Of a DNA stretch of 42,229 bases, positions 16,010 through 24,872 are shown one piece after another. Source of the stretch: Anabaena azotica FACHB-119 (GTDB lineage Bacteria; Cyanobacteriota; Cyanobacteriia; Cyanobacteriales; Nostocaceae); assembly GCF_014697625.1 (NCBI RefSeq), contig NZ_JACJSG010000061.1:1-42229 (forward strand), read 5' to 3'. A model generated the notes under the pieces. That model did no database searches, had not been told where the DNA came from, and saw only the letters and a program-made list of their open reading frames with translations. Every line of letters starts with the position of its first letter. Position 1 is the first letter of the stretch. A program made the translations under genes and the position numbers.

Positions 16010-17689
16010 TTAAAACTGTGGTAACTCCTTGAGAATGGTAAAGCGAATGTGGTTAATTGCTAAATCACCTATGGGGATATCTTCTTTGGTTAATCTAGTA
16101 CCTTGACTGCTGAGAGTTTCAAAGGGGATACCTTTACCAATTTCGATGTGATACCAACTTAAACCCATGAAAAAACGGGTAGGATATCGGCCATCATTAC
16201 CGACATCATCAGGGTTAGATTCCATTGGCAACCAGCCAAAACCGGGGATGTAAAATTCTAACCAGACATGATTAAAATCTGGTTGTAGGGGAACTCCTTG
16301 ATGTTCGCTTTGTGGGGGACATTTGTATCTACCAACGGTGCGGCAAGGAATACCATTTAAACGGCACAGGGCTAATAATACACCCACATACTCACCACAG
16401 GAACCAACGCCCCGTTCTAACACAACGTCTGGTGTATCTATGTAGGGTTTAATGCCATAAGACAGTTCATCATATACATAATTGCGGATGTTGTACATTT
16501 TCCGCAAGAGATTTGTTTCGGAACCGATCGCATCACGGGCAGCACGGCGGACAATGCTAGTATCCATTGCTAATTCGTCATCATCTACCAAGTACTTTTC
16601 CTGAAATTCTGGTGGGAGTTCGGGTAGGTTATCTACGTCTTTGGGTGTGATGCGATACTTGATAGCCCGCACTTCTAACAATGCTTTCCAGCCAAATATA
16701 TGGCGTTCACCAGGGGCTAAGGTGTCAAACTTAAATACAGCTACACGTTGTCCATCAATTACTTCTTCTGTAAAAGGGATACCGATGGGTTCGATTTGTT
16801 GGATTTTTTGCCGTTCTGTTTCTGAGGGGAGGGCAATTCGCCATTCTACATCTTGTAAATACACCTCTTCTAAGGGGGAAATTTCCTCGGCGTAGGACAT
16901 TTCAATTAAATAACCATTAGAAAGGGCGTAGTGTTTTTCTGGGTCGTGATAGTAATGGAGGGGGTGGATAAAGGTGCGATCGCGGTACGTTAATTCATGG
17001 TTAGGATCAGCGTTAGGATTATCCCTAATATATGGTTCCTCTGAGGCATAGGCAACGTACAGATTTTGTTTGCCTGTCTCGGCATCTAAATGTACTCCTA
17101 TACCTGTGGGCGCTTCAAACGGAGTCAATACACTAAACTTAATTTCTCCGGTTGCCCTATCTAGAGAATACACCGTTTGTTCGGTGCGATCGCACACCCA
17201 CAGGGTATCACCATAAACTGCCAAATTCTCTACACCAACCCCTGGGGCATAAAATCTAGTAATTTCTTTACGGCTGTCGCGGTCAAAAATCAAAATATAG
17301 CCTAACCTGTAGCAGCTAACATAAACTGTTGATTCCCAAACAGCCACACCATCTGCACTATAAGGTAAGGTGACAAAATGTTCCAAACCTAAAGAATCAA
17401 CCTTGCATCGATAGACGCTATTACCGCGAGTTACCCAGAGGGTATCTTCCCAAACGGCTAAACCTGTAACATCTGTAAATTCCTGAACTTGATGCGGGTT
17501 AAGAATTTTGCTGTTATCGGTTTTTGGGTCAATTTCTAATAAATGCCCCTTAATAGTATCAATGGCAATCAGTCTATCTTGGATAAAAGCTATACCACAT
17601 AAAGTAGCAGCCGTCAATGGTCTAATTGTCCTTGGCGTTAACATTGGGCTAACGGTCAAACTAGTGGGCGCAACACTCATATTCAGCAT
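16010..17689 (-). CDS. Beta-propeller plus transglutaminase-like cysteine protease-fold protein
   Basis: The 559-residue protein has two parts. Residues about 20-250 form repeated strands typical of an NHL/SMP-30-like propeller (repeating TLWV, NLAVYGDTLWVCDR motifs). Residues about 370-500 form a transglutaminase-like domain: GSCGEYVGVLLALCRLNGIPCR with catalytic Cys431, FNHVWLEFY with His474, and WLPMESNPDD with Glu490 in the usual Asp place. Such domains cleave or cross-link peptides. The actual substrate is not known. No signal peptide is visible, so it is probably cytoplasmic. Two ATGs (17689 and 17680) are possible. Its upstream region contains a 36-bp direct duplication. Confidence 0.8.
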   Translation of the reverse strand: MLNMSVAPTSLTVSPMLTPRTIRPLTAATLCGIAFIQDRLIAIDTIKGHLLEIDPKTDNSKILNPHQVQEFTDVTGLAVWEDTLWVTRGNSVYRCKVDSLGLEHFVTLPYSADGVAVWESTVYVSCYRLGYILIFDRDSRKEITRFYAPGVGVENLAVYGDTLWVCDRTEQTVYSLDRATGEIKFSVLTPFEAPTGIGVHLDAETGKQNLYVAYASEEPYIRDNPNADPNHELTYRDRTFIHPLHYYHDPEKHYALSNGYLIEMSYAEEISPLEEVYLQDVEWRIALPSETERQKIQQIEPIGIPFTEEVIDGQRVAVFKFDTLAPGERHIFGWKALLEVRAIKYRITPKDVDNLPELPPEFQEKYLVDDDELAMDTSIVRRAARDAIGSETNLLRKMYNIRNYVYDELSYGIKPYIDTPDVVLERGVGSCGEYVGVLLALCRLNGIPCRTVGRYKCPPQSEHQGVPLQPDFNHVWLEFYIPGFGWLPMESNPDDVGNDGRYPTRFFMGLSWYHIEIGKGIPFETLSSQGTRLTKEDIPIGDLAINHIRFTILKELPQF

Positions 17690-17701
17690 AATTATTTAAT
17701 G

Positions 17702-17808
17702 GTTTAACACGCCTAAAATAAATTTGGCATGACGGCAGAGGTGACAGGGGACAGGTGACAGGGGACAGTTATGTTTAACACGCCTAAAATAAATTTGGCA
17801 TGACGGCA
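17702..17808. repeat. 36-bp direct repeat flanking a heptamer tract
   Basis: A 36-bp sequence starting GTTTAACACGCCTAAAATAA and ending GGCATGACGGCA occurs at 17702-17737 and again, identical, at 17773-17808. Between them lie 35 bases made mainly of GACAGGT/GACAGGG heptamers. The arrangement shows a duplication event tied to the repeat tract. Confidence 0.92.
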
Positions 17809-17889
17809 TTAATCCAGATTTTAGACCTGATGTTAATTACATTATCAGTACAATGTCTCCTGAAAAACTCTTACTGAGGAAATAATATG

Positions 17890-18150
17890 GGACTGAGGAG
17901 TGGGGGGAGATGGGGGAGTGGGGGGAGATGGGGGAGTGGGGGAGCAACCCACCCCTAACCCCTCCCAGGAGGGGAAAGGAGCAGAGGAGAACAACTGTCA
18001 CCTGTCACCTGTCACCTGTCACCTATCACCTATCACCTGTCACCTGTCACCTGTCACCTGTCACCTGTCACCTGTCACCTATCACCTGTCACCTGTCACC
18101 TGTCACCTGTCACCTATCACCTATCACCTGTCACCTGTCACCTGTCAACT
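17890..18150. repeat. Long heptamer array (about 22 units of CACCTGT/CACCTAT) with G-rich module
   Basis: GGGGGAGATGGGGGAGT-like repeats (about 17903-17943) lead into a reverse copy of the GGGAGGGGTTAGGGGTGGG motif (17948-17966, minus strand). An array of 7-bp units follows (17994-18147), mostly CACCTGT with CACCTAT variants. It is the longest tract in the window. Open frames reading HLSPVTC... across it are artefacts of the repeat. The array ends about 85 bp before the P-type ATPase gene, in what should be its promoter region. Confidence 0.93.
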
Positions 18151-18234
18151 GATGTAATGTAACTTTGGTGGATGGTTTTGTGGGCATGACTCCATTATGA
18201 TCGAGTTCTGTAACCATTTTCTGTGACTTACACA

Positions 18235-21096
18235 ATGTCTGCTAATTCTCTACCTGAAACGGCCACAGTTTGGCATAGTTTGGAAGTTGATAAAGCACTA
18301 GGACTGCTTAATAGTAATGCAGACAGTGGCTTAACAACCGAAGAGGTTGAACAACGGTTGCAAAAATACGGCCCCAACGAACTAGAAGAACATGGGGGGC
18401 GTAGCGCTTGGGAAATTTTGCTCGATCAGTTCAAGAACATTATGTTATTGATGCTGATAGCAGTGGCTTTGATTTCTGGATTTCTAGATTTCTACTCTTG
18501 GCGTTCAGGGCAACTCAAGGCTGGAGAAATACCATTCAAAGATACGATCGCTATTTTAGCAATTGTCGTCCTCAATGGTATCCTGGGCTATGTGCAAGAA
18601 AGCCGTGCCGAACAAGCCCTAGCAGCCCTGAAAAAAATGGCTTCTCCCTCGGTGCGGGTCATCCGTAGTAATAAATTGGTAGACGTAGCAGCTAAAGATA
18701 TAGTCCCAGGGGATGTGATGCTGCTGGAGGCGGGAGTGCAAATATCCGCCGATGGACGGTTGATTGAAGAGTCGAATTTACAGATACGCGAGTCAGCACT
18801 GACAGGCGAAGCAGAAGCAGTCAATAAACAAGCTACTATACATCTACCCGAAGAAACATCTTTAGGCGATCGCATTAATTTAGTTTTTCAAGGTACAGAA
18901 GTCGTCCAAGGACGCGCTAAGGTGCTGGTAACTAATACTGGCATGACTACCGAACTGGGGAAAATTGCCACTATGTTGCAGTCGGTGGAAAGTGAACCGA
19001 CACCTTTGCAGCAACGCATGACCCAACTAGGTAATGTATTAGTTACAGGTTCTTTGATTTTAGTGGCGATCGTTGTCATTGGTGGTATTATCCAAGCTAG
19101 GGGTTTTAGCAACATCCAAGACCTGTTGGAAGTTTCCTTGAGTATGGCGGTGGCTGTCGTTCCCGAAGGTTTACCCGCCGTTATCACCGTCACTTTGGCA
19201 TTGGGAACCCAGCGCATGGTAAGGCGCAACGCCTTAATTCGCAAACTCCCAGCCGTGGAAACCTTGGGTTCTGTCACCACCATCTGTTCTGATAAAACCG
19301 GCACACTCACCCAGAACAAAATGGTTGTGCAGTCGCTGTACACCAACCAGAAAACTTTTCGCGTCACAGGTGAAGGTTACGCCCCTGTGGGTGATTTCCA
19401 GTTAGATGGGCAAAAAGTAGAGGTGGAAGATTATCCCGAAATCTCCGCGTTATTACTTGCCTGTGCAGTATGTAATGATTCCGTCCTGCAAAAAGAACAA
19501 GGCGAATGGGCAATTTTAGGCGACCCTACCGAAGGCGCATTGGTAACACTGGCAGGAAAAGCAGGGATTGAAAAAGACCAGTGGAGTTATAAATTACCCC
19601 GTGTGAGCGAGTTTCCCTTCTCCTCGGAACGCAAACGCATGAGCGTAATTTCCGAGATAGAGCAAGTATCAACTGGTGAACAATCTTTTACAGATGTTGA
19701 CCCCGCCCTGGCAGGTTTGGTTAACGGCGAACCTTACCTCATGTTTACCAAAGGTTCCCCAGAGTTGATTTTAGCACGTTGCACATCTATTCAACTGGGC
19801 GCAAACTCTGCCCCCTTGCAAGAGGAACAACGCCAGCAAATTCAGGCGCAAAATGACCAGATGGCGAGTAATGGTTTACGGGTGTTGGGTTTTGCCTATA
19901 AACCTTTGACAGAAGTCCCGCCAGAAGGGTCTGATGAGACATCAGAACAAGGTTTGGTTTGGTTGGGGTTAGTGGGAATGTTAGACGCACCACGCCCAGA
20001 AGTCCGCCCAGCCGTGCAAGAATGCCGACAAGCTGGTATTCGCCCAGTGATGATTACAGGCGACCATCAACTAACAGCAAGAGCGATCGCCGTTGATTTA
20101 GGTATTGGTCAAGAAGGTGATAGAGTTCTTACTGGTCAGGAATTGCAAAGGATGAGCGACCAGGAATTAGAACAACAAGTTGACCTAGTAAGCATCTATG
20201 CCAGGGTATCCCCAGAACATAAATTACGTATTGTCCAAGCCTTGCAACGTCGCGGCAGATTTGTCGCCATGACAGGGGATGGTGTCAACGATGCGCCAGC
20301 CCTCAAACAAGCCGATATTGGGATTGCAATGGGTATCACTGGCACAGATGTCAGTAAAGAAGCTAGTGATATGGTGTTATTGGATGACAACTTTGCAACT
20401 ATCGTCTCCGCGACGAAAGAAGGTAGAGTTGTTTACACCAACATCCGCCGCTTTATTAAGTATATCTTGGGTAGTAACATTGGTGAAGTTCTCACCATTG
20501 CGGCTGCACCACTTTTGGGATTAGGCGGTGTACCGTTAACACCCTTACAAATTCTTTGGATGAACTTGGTAACAGATGGTCTACCAGCCTTAGCCCTAGC
20601 GGTAGAACCACCAGAACCGGATGTGATGCAGCGCCCACCCTTCAGCCCTCGTGAAAGCATTTTTGCCAGAGGCTTGGGTTCTTATATGATCCGCATCGGG
20701 ATTATTTTCGCCATCATCACCATTATCCTCATGCAATGGGCATATACTCATGCCCATGCAGTCACAGGCCCTGGACTCAGCGCTGACCGATGGAAAACAA
20801 TGGTGTTCACCTCCCTATGTATTGCCCAAATGGGTCATGCGATCGCCATTCGTTCCAACACCAGACTCACCATTGAGATGAACCCCCTCTCAAACCCCTA
20901 CGTACTAGCAGCCGTAGTTGTGACAACAGCTTTACAGCTGATGCTTGTCTACGTTCCCCCCCTGCGCGATTTCTTCGGTACACATTGGCTACCCCCCACA
21001 GAATTAGCCATTTGTATCGGCTTTAGTGCTTTAATGTTTGTCTGGATTGAATTGGAGAAAATCTTCTTCCGCCTGACTGGGAAGAAAGCGGTGTAA
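18235..21096 (+). CDS. P-type calcium-transporting ATPase (P2A, PacL-like)
   Basis: The 953-residue ATP-driven cation pump shows the full P2-type order: N-terminal cation ATPase domain (VDKALGLL... GLTTEEVEQRL), actuator loop with ESALTGEAEAV, M4 motif VVPEGLPAVITV, phosphorylation site with Asp353 in SDKTGTLT, nucleotide domain, hinge MTGDGVNDAP (Asp682 and Asp686), M5 with NIGEV and M6 with NLVTDGLPALAL. The M4 Glu, M5 Glu and M6 Asn/Thr/Asp match Ca2+-site residues of SERCA/PMR1-type pumps, so calcium export is the best call. Mn2+ or Na+ are less likely. The actuator motif is TGEA rather than TGES; the catalytic Glu is kept. ATG 18235 is preferred; a GTG at 18223 would add four residues. 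Confidence 0.9.
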   Translation: MSANSLPETATVWHSLEVDKALGLLNSNADSGLTTEEVEQRLQKYGPNELEEHGGRSAWEILLDQFKNIMLLMLIAVALISGFLDFYSWRSGQLKAGEIPFKDTIAILAIVVLNGILGYVQESRAEQALAALKKMASPSVRVIRSNKLVDVAAKDIVPGDVMLLEAGVQISADGRLIEESNLQIRESALTGEAEAVNKQATIHLPEETSLGDRINLVFQGTEVVQGRAKVLVTNTGMTTELGKIATMLQSVESEPTPLQQRMTQLGNVLVTGSLILVAIVVIGGIIQARGFSNIQDLLEVSLSMAVAVVPEGLPAVITVTLALGTQRMVRRNALIRKLPAVETLGSVTTICSDKTGTLTQNKMVVQSLYTNQKTFRVTGEGYAPVGDFQLDGQKVEVEDYPEISALLLACAVCNDSVLQKEQGEWAILGDPTEGALVTLAGKAGIEKDQWSYKLPRVSEFPFSSERKRMSVISEIEQVSTGEQSFTDVDPALAGLVNGEPYLMFTKGSPELILARCTSIQLGANSAPLQEEQRQQIQAQNDQMASNGLRVLGFAYKPLTEVPPEGSDETSEQGLVWLGLVGMLDAPRPEVRPAVQECRQAGIRPVMITGDHQLTARAIAVDLGIGQEGDRVLTGQELQRMSDQELEQQVDLVSIYARVSPEHKLRIVQALQRRGRFVAMTGDGVNDAPALKQADIGIAMGITGTDVSKEASDMVLLDDNFATIVSATKEGRVVYTNIRRFIKYILGSNIGEVLTIAAAPLLGLGGVPLTPLQILWMNLVTDGLPALALAVEPPEPDVMQRPPFSPRESIFARGLGSYMIRIGIIFAIITIILMQWAYTHAHAVTGPGLSADRWKTMVFTSLCIAQMGHAIAIRSNTRLTIEMNPLSNPYVLAAVVVTTALQLMLVYVPPLRDFFGTHWLPPTELAICIGFSALMFVWIELEKIFFRLTGKKAV

Positions 21097-21199
21097 CAGT
21101 TGACAGTTGACAGTTGACAGTTGACAGTGGGCAAGAAGAGGTTAAAGGCTTATTCCTTTCCCCAGTCCCCAGTCCCCAGTCCCCAGTCCCCAGTCCCAA
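21096..21199. repeat. Heptamer tracts (CAGTTGA, then CCCCAGT) before recF
   Basis: Four CAGTTGA units begin at the stop codon of the ATPase gene. Five to six CCCCAGT units (about 21161-21196) end five bases before the recF ATG. There is no room for a normal Shine-Dalgarno sequence. Confidence 0.9.
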
Positions 21200-21201
21200 C
21201 C

Positions 21202-22326
21202 ATGTACCTGAAAACACTACACCTGAGACATTTCCGCAACTACTCCGACCAAAAGGTTGAGTTTACTGCTGCGAAAACGATTTTGGTAGGCAATAATGCT
21301 CAGGGAAAGTCGAATTTGTTGGAGGCGGTGGAGTTGTTGGCGACATTGCGATCGCACCGGATGGCACGCGATCGCGATTTAATTCAAGATGAACAACCAG
21401 CATCGCAAATTAACGCCACCTTAGAAAGAGACTCAGGGATTAGTGACCTCAGCTTAACTCTACGCCGTAATGGTCGCCGCACTGTTGCCTTTAATGGTGA
21501 ATCTCTGCGGCGACAAATGGATTTTTTGGGTGTGTTAAATGCGGTGCAGTTTTCCAGTTTGGATTTAGAACTGGTGCGCGGTAGTCCCGAAATTCGCCGC
21601 AATTGGTTAGATACTCTATTAGTGCAACTTGAGCCGGTTTACGCTCACATTTTGCATCAATATAATCAGGTATTACGGCAACGCAACGCTTATTTAAAGA
21701 AAATTCAAGACACAGAACAAAAACCCCAACAATCACAACTCGCCATCTGGGATGCACAATTAGTTACCACAGGAACTAGAGTAATTAGAAGACGCGATCG
21801 CGCTTTATCTCGACTTGCACCCCTAGCTGCTGCTTGGCACGCCAGTATTAGCGGTAGTACAGAAGTTTTACAAATTAACTATACGCCTAATGTGCCATTG
21901 CAGCAAAACCAGCAAGAAGAAATTCAGCAAGCTTTTTTAACAAAACTACAACAAAGAGCCGCAGCCGAAATGTACCGAGGTACTACCCTTGTCGGCCCGC
22001 ATCGAGACGAAGTAGAATTAACCATCAACCAGACACCCGCTCGTCAATATGGTTCTCAAGGACAGCAACGCACCCTAGTATTAGCCTTAAAACTAGCTGA
22101 ATTACAGTTAATTGAAGAAGTTGTTCAAGAATCACCTTTACTTTTGCTAGACGATGTTTTAGCTGAATTAGATCCATATCGCCAGAACCAATTATTAGAT
22201 ACCATTCAAGACCGATTTCAAACTTTAATTACTACTACTCACCTCAGTTCATTTGATTCGCAATGGTTGAATTCCTCCCAAATTCTTTATGTCCAAAAAG
22301 GAGAAATTTCTACCTCAGATTTTTAG
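21202..22326 (+). CDS. recF: DNA replication and repair protein RecF
   Basis: The 374-residue ABC/SMC-like ATPase binds gapped DNA and helps load RecA through RecFOR. Visible motifs: MYLKTLHLRHFRNYSD at the N-terminus (typical RecF start), Walker A GNNAQGKS (residues 30-37), an ABC signature YGSQGQQRTLVLALKLAEL, Walker B PLLLLDDVLAELD, and the switch TTTHLSSF. The length is normal for RecF. The start ATG 21202 is fixed by the family N-terminus. The upstream in-frame extension to 21121 is only heptamer repeat and is rejected. The gene is not next to dnaA, dnaN or gyrB, as is usual in cyanobacteria. Confidence 0.95.
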   Translation: MYLKTLHLRHFRNYSDQKVEFTAAKTILVGNNAQGKSNLLEAVELLATLRSHRMARDRDLIQDEQPASQINATLERDSGISDLSLTLRRNGRRTVAFNGESLRRQMDFLGVLNAVQFSSLDLELVRGSPEIRRNWLDTLLVQLEPVYAHILHQYNQVLRQRNAYLKKIQDTEQKPQQSQLAIWDAQLVTTGTRVIRRRDRALSRLAPLAAAWHASISGSTEVLQINYTPNVPLQQNQQEEIQQAFLTKLQQRAAAEMYRGTTLVGPHRDEVELTINQTPARQYGSQGQQRTLVLALKLAELQLIEEVVQESPLLLLDDVLAELDPYRQNQLLDTIQDRFQTLITTTHLSSFDSQWLNSSQILYVQKGEISTSDF

Positions 22327-22331
22327 TTATC

Positions 22332-22441
22332 TGACATCTTGCACCTTCTCAATAAGCACATGGCGATACACTCCCCACCCTACGAAATCATAAGGGTTTT
22401 GGACTTTGATTTTCGAGTGGAAGATAATGGTGCAAGATATA
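22332..22441. mobile_element. MITE-like element, family B, copy 2, with 7-bp target duplication
   Basis: The left end TGACATCTTGCACC and right end GGTGCAAGATATA form terminal inverted repeats. AGTTATC flanks both sides (22325-22331 and 22442-22448), a 7-bp target duplication whose left copy overlaps the recF stop codon. The interior is related to the copy at 15198-15293. No coding sequence. Confidence 0.82.
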
Positions 22442-22496
22442 AGTTATCGTAATTCCGAGGGTTAAAGACCCCTACGTCTGTACGTAGCACATTTTC

Positions 22497-22519
22497 AGTT
22501 GGGGTTTAAATCCCCAACT
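22497..22519. repeat. Perfect 8-bp stem hairpin in intergenic DNA
   Basis: AGTTGGGG and CCCCAACT flank the 7-bp loop TTTAAAT. It could end transcription from recF, but no U-run follows. A small dispersed repeat (TGTTCGCGTAGCGTGCCG) follows immediately. Further downstream, ACGCAGATGG is repeated three times (22635-22664) and CCAATGA about six times (22708-22745). No gene is seen in 22449-22744. Confidence 0.65.
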
Positions 22520-22744
22520 GTTCGCGTAGCGTGCCGTAGGCAAAATGTCTTTAATGCGCGAATGCGTGAATGCGTGAATTGTTAATGAAAGTTATAGCGG
22601 TTTTCAAGTCAGTGAGGTACAGAAAAAATGATTGAACGCAGATGGACGCAGATGGACGCAGATGAATCTGTATTCTATCCGATTGCAATCCGCTATAAGA
22701 AACTTTTGACCAATGACCAATGACCAATGACCAATGACCAATGA

Positions 22745-23200
22745 CTAATGACTTTCCAACCTCTTAAAAAGATTCAAAATTGCAAAAGTCATTATAGCCC
22801 CAACTAAACCCAATTGCCATAAACCGCAACCAGCAGCAATACCCAAACTCGCAGAAACCCAAATCGCAGCTGCTGAGGTAAGCCCATGAATTTCTGGACG
22901 TTGTGATTGTTGGGAAGATTCACGAACAATTTCTCCAGCACCAAGAAATCCCACACCAGCAGCAATACCTTGAACTACTCGGCTAATCACTTCTGGATGT
23001 GATTGTATTGTGGTTAATTGTAAGGGTATAAGCACAAATATAGCACAACCAAAACTAACCAACATATGAGTTCTTAACCCTGCTGGTTTACGTCTAAGTT
23101 CACGTTCTAAGCCAATAATAGCCCCAATTAGCAAAGCTAAAAAAAGCCGAAATATCATCTGCAAAAAATCATGATTTTCTAAGTAGTGATTGTCTAGCAA
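22745..23200 (-). CDS. MgtC/SapB-family membrane protein
   Basis: The 151-residue protein has the compact MgtC N-domain: four to five membrane helices, with RLFLALLIGAIIGLERELRRKPAGLRTHMLVSFGCAIFVL (about 18-57) containing the family GLERE...AGLRTH signature, then GVGFLGAGEI and GLTSAAAIWVSASLGIA. MgtC proteins affect membrane energetics and Mg2+ adaptation in other bacteria; here the role is unknown. The C-terminal ACT-like domain of longer MgtC proteins is absent. The longest frame uses a TTG start at 23200; an ATG at 23158 would cut into the first helix context and is less likely. A CCAATGA heptamer tract touches its 3' end. Confidence 0.85.
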   Translation of the reverse strand: MLDNHYLENHDFLQMIFRLFLALLIGAIIGLERELRRKPAGLRTHMLVSFGCAIFVLIPLQLTTIQSHPEVISRVVQGIAAGVGFLGAGEIVRESSQQSQRPEIHGLTSAAAIWVSASLGIAAGCGLWQLGLVGAIMTFAILNLFKRLESH

Positions 23201-23388
23201 TTTTATATTTGAGATAAAGAACTACATCAGACAATACGGTTCAGATAAGAATAATTAACCGCCGATAAATAGGATAAACGCCGTACCCGTTGGGAACCGT
23301 TGGCGCAGCCTCTCGTAGAGAAGGAAGAAATTAGGATGTTCCATCATCTTGGTATCCAATTTAGCCTTAACTGAACTGTATTGCTATT

Positions 23389-23510
23389 AGGACTTAAGCA
23401 ACTGGCATATTTTTTCTGTAGGGTGTGTGACTGGCGATAATATTTGAACGTAGTCATGAGACTTGTAGCGTCACGCACCAACCACCAATTGTGACACTTG
23501 CGTAAGTCCT
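23389..23510. mobile_element. MITE-like element, family A, copy 3
   Basis: The 122-bp element ends in AGGACTTAAGCAACTGGCA and TGACACTTGCGTAAGTCCT. Read in reverse it is nearly identical to copy 2 at 8283-8404 along its full length. No coding capacity. Confidence 0.88.
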
Positions 23511-23541
23511 GGCTATATAACAGGGAACAGGGGAGCATTAC

Positions 23542-23694
23542 TGTCAACTTAACGTAAAATGGGCGGTTAGAAACCGCGTCTACACAAACAAAACCTGCCT
23601 CCGCAGGTTAAAAAACCTTAATTTATCGTTAGTCCGCGTAGGCGGACTTTGTTTGTATAGCCGCGAATTCCATTCGCCTGGGCTTAAGTTGACA
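23542..23694. mobile_element. MITE-like element, family C
   Basis: The 153-bp element has 11-bp perfect terminal inverted repeats, TGTCAACTTAA (23542-23552) and TTAAGTTGACA (23684-23694). Inside are nested hairpins: GCGGTTAGAAACCGC, CCTGCCTCCGCAGG and GTCCGCGTAGGCGGAC. An inner inverted pair ACAAACAAA/TTTGTTTGT is also present. The nested design suggests a structured RNA or DNA cruciform. No target duplication is obvious. Confidence 0.82.
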
Positions 23695-23866
23695 CCCATG
23701 ACAGGGGAGAAGCGGGAAAGCCTTTTATTATCGACTTTTTATGATTAGTTTATATCCTTATTTATCTGGTGATAGCTATACTATGACCTTCCGCTTTGAT
23801 TTTTGTATCCTTTACGCGAGGCGTAGCCATACTTACTAGCGTGGATCAGCAACAGGAAATTAACTC

Positions 23867-24012
23867 CTGACTTTTCACAGGATCTGAAAGACCTCTCTCC
23901 AAACCTCTCTCCTACAAGGAGAGAGGCTTTGATTTCTCCCCCTTCCCTTCAAGGGAAGGGGGCTGGGGGGTTAGGTCTGCTGTTAACTTTTCCACATAAC
24001 GTGAAAAGTCAG
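23867..24012. mobile_element. MITE-like element, family D, with 8-bp target duplication
   Basis: The 146-bp element has 12-bp perfect terminal inverted repeats, CTGACTTTTCAC (23867-23878) and GTGAAAAGTCAG (24001-24012). It is flanked by ATTAACTC at 23859-23866 and 24013-24020. The interior contains a strong hairpin CCCCCTTCCCTTCAAGGGAAGGGGG and a CCTCTCTCC-rich hairpin. Part of the interior (CCTCTCTCCAAACCTCTC) recurs in reverse at about 31835-31869. No coding capacity. Confidence 0.9.
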
Positions 24013-24020
24013 ATTAACTC

Positions 24021-24695
24021 CTATCAATAATGTATAACTTATGTCTGAAAAATTCACTGAATATTCTTTTATTGTATTATTTTTAATATAAACTTTATAT
24101 TTCTACATTAATTACCTAATAAATATAATCAAAAATACTTTATTTAACCAAAATTAAATTTAATCTTGTTAGTATTTGTAGGGAGGAAATGCTCACTTTA
24201 TCATGATTTTGTCAAGCAGAATCACCACCACGTAGATTTCAAGAAGCAACTGTGAATCCTATAGGTACTTTAATTTTTTCTCTGGGAATAGATAGAGGAC
24301 TAATTTGATGATTGAAAAATTTAGGTGCTTGTAGGGGCAGCCCTGTGTTGGACGAATTAACCAACTGAAAGCTAGCAGCGTTGGGCTTTGCTCACTGTAT
24401 TATATTTATGGTGAGCATTGCTTACCCTACGAATATGGCAAAAATTAATTACGAGCCATATAGAATTTAGATGATAACTTACAGCAGGGAACAGGTAACA
24501 GGGGACTCTTAAAAACCTTGAAAGTCTTTTGTTACATAGCTTTTGGGTGAAAATATGTACCTCATTTACCCGCAATCTGCTGTATGAGATTATTAATCAT
24601 CTCTGTTACCCTATAGTGGTAAATCACTTATTGATTGATGCGTGAGAAATAGTTTACCCCTAATAAAAACCAAGTATTGATAAAGGAGGCATATT
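24021..24695. other. AT-rich intergenic DNA, no gene seen
   Basis: Both strands were checked for coding potential and nothing convincing was found. Short open frames lack start context. A degenerate palindrome TGGTGAGCATTGCTTACCCTACG (about 24409-24430) recalls the interior of family B MITEs. The stretch ends where the GGGGAAA heptamers begin. Confidence 0.5.
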
Positions 24696-24696
24696 A

Positions 24697-24860
24697 GGAA
24701 AGGGGGAAAGGGGAAGGGGGAAAGGGGAAAGGGGAAAGGGGAAAGGGGAAAACGGGAAAAGAGGAAAGAAACTAATGATAACTGATAACTGATAACTGAT
24801 AACTGATAACTGATAACTGATAACTGATAACTGATAACTGACAACTGACAACTGACAACC
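24697..24860. repeat. Heptamer tracts (GGGGAAA, then AACTGAT)
   Basis: GGGGAAA units (about 24699-24750) are followed by about ten AACTGAT units changing to AACTGAC (24775-24858). The tract stops about 15 bases before the start codon of the PEP synthase-like gene. Confidence 0.92.
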
Positions 24861-24872
24861 AAAAGAAATTGA

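Noticed and set aside
17900..18157. Open frames encoding repeated HLSPVTC
   Set aside because: Artefact of the CACCTGT heptamer array; a 7-bp repeat gives open frames in all phases when no stop occurs.
21121..21201. N-terminal extension of RecF
   Set aside because: The 27 extra residues are only translated CCCCAGT repeats; the family starts at MYLKTLHLRHF.
24189..24315. Possible gene remnant after GGGAGGAAATG
   Set aside because: The frame stops after five codons, and another frame (ending LGIDRGLI) has no start and no recognised family.
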